34,959 nt of DNA from an uncultured Lachnospiraceae bacterium (GTDB lineage Bacteria; Bacillota; Clostridia; Lachnospirales; Lachnospiraceae), in assembly GCA_947178145.1 (NCBI GenBank), contig CAMWXE010000056.1, positions 1-34,959 on the forward strand, written 5' to 3'. Shown piece after piece: positions 31,239-34,959 of this stretch (position 1 is its first letter; each line of letters starts with the position of its first letter). The notes under the pieces were generated by a model. That model worked only from the letters and a program-made list of their open reading frames with translations. It was not told the origin of the DNA and did no database searches. The position numbers and the translations under genes were made by a program.

Positions 31239-31295
31239 TTGGAGGCGTTGATTTTGAAAGTATGATTGCATCCTCCAACTTTGGCATGCTATAAT
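31239..31295 (+). promoter_or_regulatory. Promoter and candidate operator of the PRTase-TRSP gene
   Basis: TTGCAT (31266-31271), 18 bases, and an extended -10 TGCTATAAT (TATAAT at 31290-31295). TTGGAGG (31239-31245) and CCTCCAA (31272-31278) form a perfect 7-bp inverted repeat that spans the -35, as a repressor site would. The IS66 target duplication ends just at its left edge, so the insertion may have removed upstream control sites. The leader to the start codon is about 170 bases and contains a small hairpin ATCCGC/GCGGAT at about 31330-31348. Confidence 0.6.
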
Positions 31296-31470
31296 GTAAT
31301 CGCATACAGGTCTGTGTTTCTACAGGAAGAATCCGCTTAAAGCGGATAAAGAAACGTGAAGGAACTATCAAGAGGAGTAGGTGGCAAAAGAGAGGTGTCA
31401 TTTCGTTTTGTGAGGGAAAGACTTGTATTGCAGAATGGAAGATTTTGAATTTCGTGGAAGGAAATGGAGA

Positions 31471-32817
31471 ATGATGTATACAGAGCAGGACTTGGTGCGG
31501 ATTGCCAGGAGGGAGAATAACAATAAAAGAAAATATCTGGTGGTGAACAGGCTTCAGGGAAAACACATTCCAGTAAGACCTCACGAGGCGCTTTCAATGT
31601 TTTGTGCTCTGGCAGATACCCTAAAGGGGAAGTATGAGAACGAAACGCTGCTGGTGATCGGCTTTGCGGAGACAGCGACGGCAGTCGGAGCGGCGGTGGC
31701 AGCAGAGCTTGGCGCGGATTATATGCAGACGACGAGGGAGGCTGTGCCAGGAGTCTCATACCTGTATTTTTCGGAGGAGCACAGCCATGCCACGGAGCAG
31801 AAGCTGGTCAAAGACGATATCGACCGTGTGATCAATAGAATAGACAGAATTATTTTTGTCGAGGATGAAGTCACTACGGGGAAGACGATTTTGAATAGTA
31901 TCGCTATCCTTCAAAATCAATATACGAAACCGATAAAATTCTCTGTTGCTTCTATATTAAATGGCATGGATAAAACGGCATTGGAAACGTATCAAAAGCA
32001 TGATATCGAACTCTTCTGGCTTGTGAAAACAGAACATGCCACATACGCGGAGACAGCGGAAGCCTATAAGGGTGACGGCAGTTATATTGTGTGTAAAAAT
32101 GACATTGAACCTGAGAACAGATCAACCGTCCAAAATGCATCGGAAAGCGACATGCCTGTCACAAATCAGACTGGGAGCAAGCGCTTGCAAAAGGATGAAT
32201 CAGAGGACGGGATACACAGCATCGGTCAAATGCACAACATGGAGCACATACACAGCGCAGAACATAGATGCGGCACAGAGGGTATAAATCATACAGAACA
32301 AAGATGCAGTATAGAAAATATAAGCCATACAGAACGAAGATACAGCATTGAGAAGACAGGCCAAATAGAATGCATAAAAATAAATCAACATATGGATGCC
32401 CGCCGAATCGTCAACGCCGCCGAATATATCAAATACTGTGAATCGCTGTACCAGGATATTGCCCGACAAATGGAATTGGACAGCATACAAAATCTGCTTG
32501 TACTCGGAACCGAGGAGTATATGTATCCGGCTCTTTACGCTGCGGACCGTTTTGAAGGACAGGGCAAAAATGTCCGGTTTCACGCAACGACCAGAAGCCC
32601 TGTCACAGTGAGCACAGAGAACGATTATCCGCTTCATACAAGATATGAACTTAGAAGTCTGTATGACAGCAATAGGACTACTTACATATATGATTTGCAA
32701 AAATATGACACGGTTGTCATCATTACAGATGCAGAGGGCGATATTGGGGAAGGGCTCAGCTCGTTGGACCGCGCATTGAAACTGTGTGGGAATGGGCATA
32801 TTGTCCTGGTGCATTAG
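31471..32817 (+). CDS. Phosphoribosyltransferase-TRSP domain protein (Ter-module type)
   Basis: 448 residues. The N-terminal PRTase_2 domain (about 1-215) has NKRKYLVVNRLQGKHIPVRP and the PRPP loop IIFVEDEVTTGKT. The C-terminal domain (about 310-448) has LLVLGTEEYMYPAL, then ATTRSPVTVS with the eponymous TRSP motif, and TVVIITDAEGDIGEG. A hydrophilic repeat linker (about 225-305) separates them. The pair is known from the biosynthetic part of tellurite-resistance-associated Ter operons, proposed to make a nucleoside-like metabolite; none of the other Ter genes is visible here. The frame extends upstream to an ATG at 31435, but the GGAAGG spacing and the matching ATG in the leader duplicate at 27648 favour 31471. 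Confidence 0.88.
   Translation: MMYTEQDLVRIARRENNNKRKYLVVNRLQGKHIPVRPHEALSMFCALADTLKGKYENETLLVIGFAETATAVGAAVAAELGADYMQTTREAVPGVSYLYFSEEHSHATEQKLVKDDIDRVINRIDRIIFVEDEVTTGKTILNSIAILQNQYTKPIKFSVASILNGMDKTALETYQKHDIELFWLVKTEHATYAETAEAYKGDGSYIVCKNDIEPENRSTVQNASESDMPVTNQTGSKRLQKDESEDGIHSIGQMHNMEHIHSAEHRCGTEGINHTEQRCSIENISHTERRYSIEKTGQIECIKINQHMDARRIVNAAEYIKYCESLYQDIARQMELDSIQNLLVLGTEEYMYPALYAADRFEGQGKNVRFHATTRSPVTVSTENDYPLHTRYELRSLYDSNRTTYIYDLQKYDTVVIITDAEGDIGEGLSSLDRALKLCGNGHIVLVH
32251..32361 (+). repeat. In-frame tandem repeats in the PRTase-TRSP linker
   Basis: Three imperfect units of 39, 36 and 36 bases encode HSAEHRCGTEGIN, HTEQRCSIENIS and HTERRYSIEKTG (residues about 261-297). Less regular His/Ile-rich copies may precede them (GQMHNMEHI). 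Repeat expansion has lengthened the linker between the two enzyme domains. Confidence 0.75.
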
Positions 32818-32963
32818 CAGACCCCATCCGGAGATTGGAGTATAAGGCTGCATGTTGCGTGCTGCAGTGTCACCGTCTGGAAATGTTATTATCCTATTAT
32901 ACTTTCAGGGTGCGGGCTGGGAAATTATGGTGATGCGGTCGGGAAGGGGCAGTAGACAAAGCG

Positions 32964-34295
32964 ATGACAAACGATATGACACAGGGAAAACTATTTCCGA
33001 TTCTCATCAAATTTACAATTCCGCTGGTGCTGGGCAATCTGCTCCAGCTCACCTACAATGCCGTCGACAGTATTATTGTTGGACAGTACGTTGGTAAGGA
33101 ATCACTCGCGGCCGTAGGAACAAGCAATCCGCTGCTGACTCTGATCATCCTGTTTGTGCAGGGCATCTGTCTCGGTGCGGGGATACAGGTCGGCGCGCTT
33201 TACGGCGCAAAGGATTATAAGACACTCAGACGCGAAGTGAGCACAGCGATGATTTCCGGTGTCGTTTTTTCGCTGATGCTTACTGCAATCGCGTTGACAG
33301 CAGCGCCGGCGCTCCTGCGGATTCTGCAGGTAGACAGCGCAATCCGCGCGGAGGCCGCTGCATATCTCAGGATTATCATGTGCGGACTGGTGTTTAATTT
33401 CATCTACAATTTTTTGGCGAGCACTTTAAGAGCGATGGGCGACAGCAAATCCCCGCTCTGTTTTCTGGGAATCAGCGCTGTGATTAACATTATCGGGGAT
33501 TTGATATTTGTCGTCTGCTTTTCCATGGGAACGACTGGGTGTGCTATCAGCACTGTGCTGAGCGAAGTGCTGAGCTGCCTGCTGTGCTGGGGGTATATTA
33601 GACGAAAGATACCGATACTGAATATGGGAAAAGAATGGCTCGTATTTGACGGCGTGCTCTTAAAAGAAGTGATTCAGTACGGTTTTGTCAGCGCGCTGCA
33701 GCAGTCGACTGTTCAATTGGGGAAGCTTGGCATTCAGGGAATCGTAAATGCGATGGGGGTGACGGCGACGGCGGCGTTTACCGCAATCAACCGGATTGAC
33801 GACTATGCCTACATTCCTGAGCAGAACATTGGACACGCCATGACCAGCGTGATGGCGCAGAACCGCGGCGCGGGCGAGACAAAGCGCGTCAGGGCAGCTT
33901 TCCGTGTGGGGATGTATATTGAGCTTGTATATGGCGCTGTTCTGGGAATCTTTTTGCTGTTTTTTGCCAATCCGGTCATGCATCTGTTCACGCACGACGA
34001 AGCGACAGTTGGGATGGGGGAACAGTATCTGCACCTGATTGCATGGATGTATATTGTGCCGGCTGTCACAAACGGCATACAGGGGTATTTCCGCGGAATG
34101 GGTGATTTGAAGGTTACGCTGTGGAGCAGCCTGATCAACATGGGAGCGCGCGTGACGGCCTGCGTTCTGCTTGTGTTTGTCTGCAGGATGGGCATTACCG
34201 CCCTGCCGTGGGCGTATCTGGTCGGGTGGGCGGCGATGATGCTGTATGAGCTTCCATTTTTGGTTCATAATTTTGCGTTGCATTCGGGTGCTTAA
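32964..34295 (+). CDS. MATE-family efflux transporter
   Basis: 443 residues with twelve predicted spans in two similar halves. Typical marks are IPLVLGNLLQLTYNAVDSII near the start, VGTSNPL, and NFLASTLRAMGDSKSPL in the first half with QGYFRGMGDLKVTLW at the matching place in the second. It is a sodium- or proton-driven exporter of cationic or organic compounds. The ribosome site is weak (AAGGGG 14 bases before the ATG). It lies 146 bases after the PRTase-TRSP gene on the same strand, so the two may share a transcript; that is not proven. Confidence 0.95.
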   Translation: MTNDMTQGKLFPILIKFTIPLVLGNLLQLTYNAVDSIIVGQYVGKESLAAVGTSNPLLTLIILFVQGICLGAGIQVGALYGAKDYKTLRREVSTAMISGVVFSLMLTAIALTAAPALLRILQVDSAIRAEAAAYLRIIMCGLVFNFIYNFLASTLRAMGDSKSPLCFLGISAVINIIGDLIFVVCFSMGTTGCAISTVLSEVLSCLLCWGYIRRKIPILNMGKEWLVFDGVLLKEVIQYGFVSALQQSTVQLGKLGIQGIVNAMGVTATAAFTAINRIDDYAYIPEQNIGHAMTSVMAQNRGAGETKRVRAAFRVGMYIELVYGAVLGIFLLFFANPVMHLFTHDEATVGMGEQYLHLIAWMYIVPAVTNGIQGYFRGMGDLKVTLWSSLINMGARVTACVLLVFVCRMGITALPWAYLVGWAAMMLYELPFLVHNFALHSGA

Positions 34296-34428
34296 GTTTA
34301 CCTCTTTAATAAGCAAAATAGGTTCAAATTGTATGAAGGCGTGCGTAATAAAAAGTTTAGCTGCTGTATATTCGAGAGGGAATCGTAATAAAGTTTATAT
34401 TTTGAGGATATAAAATAGTTGGATATAG

Positions 34429-34457
34429 TTGACAAAAGAGCAGAAAGTGAATAAAAT
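34429..34457 (+). promoter_or_regulatory. Promoter of the small membrane protein
   Basis: TTGACA (34429-34434), 17-base spacer, TAAAAT (34452-34457). Upstream, the gap 34296-34428 holds only AT-rich sequence with a direct repeat of CGTAATAAA (at about 34344 and 34384). Confidence 0.8.
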
Positions 34458-34512
34458 AAAGAAGTACTTATGAGGAAAAACGAAAGTATAATACTTAAGG
34501 AAGGAGGAGATA

Positions 34513-34845
34513 ATGATGCAGTGGGGTACAGGTGCTAAAGTTTGGCTTTGGATTGTGTTGGTATTGAACGCTTTGTCTTGCATTCCTGTTGTGCTTGTGA
34601 TAGCTCTTTCACCAGTGGTTGCAATCATCAGCCTCATATTGGAGATTATCCTTATTGTAGGTGTGATATTGCTTTTGTTTAAGCAGCAGAAAATGGGATT
34701 TTACGTTCTTTGTGCATGTTCTGTTCTTTCAGCAATATTCAATATTGTATCAGGAACAGGCGTCATTCGTGCGGTTGCCAGTGCAGTTCTTTTCCCGTTG
34801 ATTACATATTTGGTAATTAGGAGTCATTGGAACGAATTGGCTTAA
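34513..34845 (+). CDS. Small four-span membrane protein of unknown function
   Basis: 110 residues, almost wholly hydrophobic, with about four spans (10-30, 33-53, 60-78, 83-101) and short basic loops (KQQK). It has a consensus promoter, AGGAGG close before the ATG and a terminator, so it is a complete, independently expressed unit. No family assigned; it has the look of the many small integral membrane proteins of Lachnospiraceae. Confidence 0.8.
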   Translation: MMQWGTGAKVWLWIVLVLNALSCIPVVLVIALSPVVAIISLILEIILIVGVILLLFKQQKMGFYVLCACSVLSAIFNIVSGTGVIRAVASAVLFPLITYLVIRSHWNELA

Positions 34846-34866
34846 GAGAAAGTTATCGCAATGAGA

Positions 34867-34907
34867 GAAACTCGCTCGTGGAGAGAATCTGCGGGCGGGT
34901 TTCTTTT
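34867..34907 (+). terminator. Terminator after the small membrane protein
   Basis: GAAACTCGC (34867-34875) pairs with GCGGGTTTC (34895-34903), followed by TTTT. MITE A is inserted directly after the T run. Confidence 0.75.
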
Positions 34908-34959
34908 AGGAACTGTAGGAAAATAAGTGATACAGATTGCGCAGGATATTTCTTCGAGA
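34908..34959 (+). repeat. MITE family A, partial copy 3 (cut by window edge)
   Basis: AGGAACTGTAGGAAAATAAG and the following 29 bases are identical to the copy at 28041. The window stops about 52 bases into the element, at nearly the same internal point where copy 1 is cut at the other end. It is in opposite orientation to copy 1. Confidence 0.88.

Noticed and set aside
31423..34295. A full tellurite-resistance (Ter) operon
   Set aside because: Only the PRTase-TRSP protein is present; no TerD-like, TerC, HAD, ATP-grasp or PELOTA-type genes are visible.
1..34959. Circular plasmid or phage genome closed by identical ends
   Set aside because: The end repeats are inverted relative to each other and a third copy is internal; gene content is chromosomal, with no replication, capsid or mobilisation genes.

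Overview
The window looks like a stretch of chromosome from an anaerobic gut Clostridium of the Lachnospiraceae type. The reasons are the low-to-middle GC content, the strong AGGAGG-type ribosome binding sites, and the gene set: rubrerythrin, a pectic galactanase, a BspA-like secreted repeat protein, many small ECF sigma/membrane-partner pairs, MATE and ABC exporters, an IS66 element and several short non-autonomous palindromic repeats. No rRNA, tRNA or CRISPR array was seen. The family and genus are inferred from protein character only.

Layout. 1-1500 is eroded accessory DNA. It holds a truncated gene cut by a short mobile repeat, a compact type I toxin-antitoxin locus (31-residue holin-like toxin plus a convergent antisense RNA), and the tail of a LytTR regulator. 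1600-5420 carries an ABC exporter, a hemolysin-III-type membrane protein, a small conserved protein and rubrerythrin. 5680-10750 carries a secreted Cys/His-domain plus leucine-rich-repeat protein (TTG start), a small membrane protein, a truncated MarR regulator next to a TSUP permease, and an AraC regulator. The AraC gene is divergent from a GH53 endo-galactanase lipoprotein (11131-13194), which it probably controls.

13300-23900 is dominated by regulation. A sigma factor, a membrane protein and an ABC ATPase/permease form one operon, interrupted by a 168-bp palindromic element. Two further ECF sigma/membrane-partner pairs lie on the minus strand, on either side of a 1189-residue DUF4132 protein. 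The leader of the DUF4132 gene still holds the last ~30 codons of a deleted paralog, right behind a good promoter. 24200-25950 has a gamma-carbonic-anhydrase-like protein and a membrane-anchored alpha/beta hydrolase.

26000-31400 is an insertion hot spot. It contains a 184-bp nested inverted-repeat element, an unrecognised 372-residue protein, a PD-(D/E)XK nuclease-like gene broken by a 160-bp MITE, and a complete IS66-family element with an 8-bp target duplication. Beyond it lies a phosphoribosyltransferase-TRSP protein of the kind found in tellurite-resistance-associated (Ter) biosynthetic modules, here without the other module genes. A MATE transporter and a small membrane protein follow.

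Both ends of the window fall inside copies of the same ~160-bp MITE, in opposite orientation. This suggests a contig broken at a multicopy repeat. The best candidates for new biology are the type I toxin locus with its self-sequestering leader, the three unrelated MITE families, the DUF4132 locus bracketed by ECF systems, and the orphan PRTase-TRSP gene with a repeat-expanded linker.
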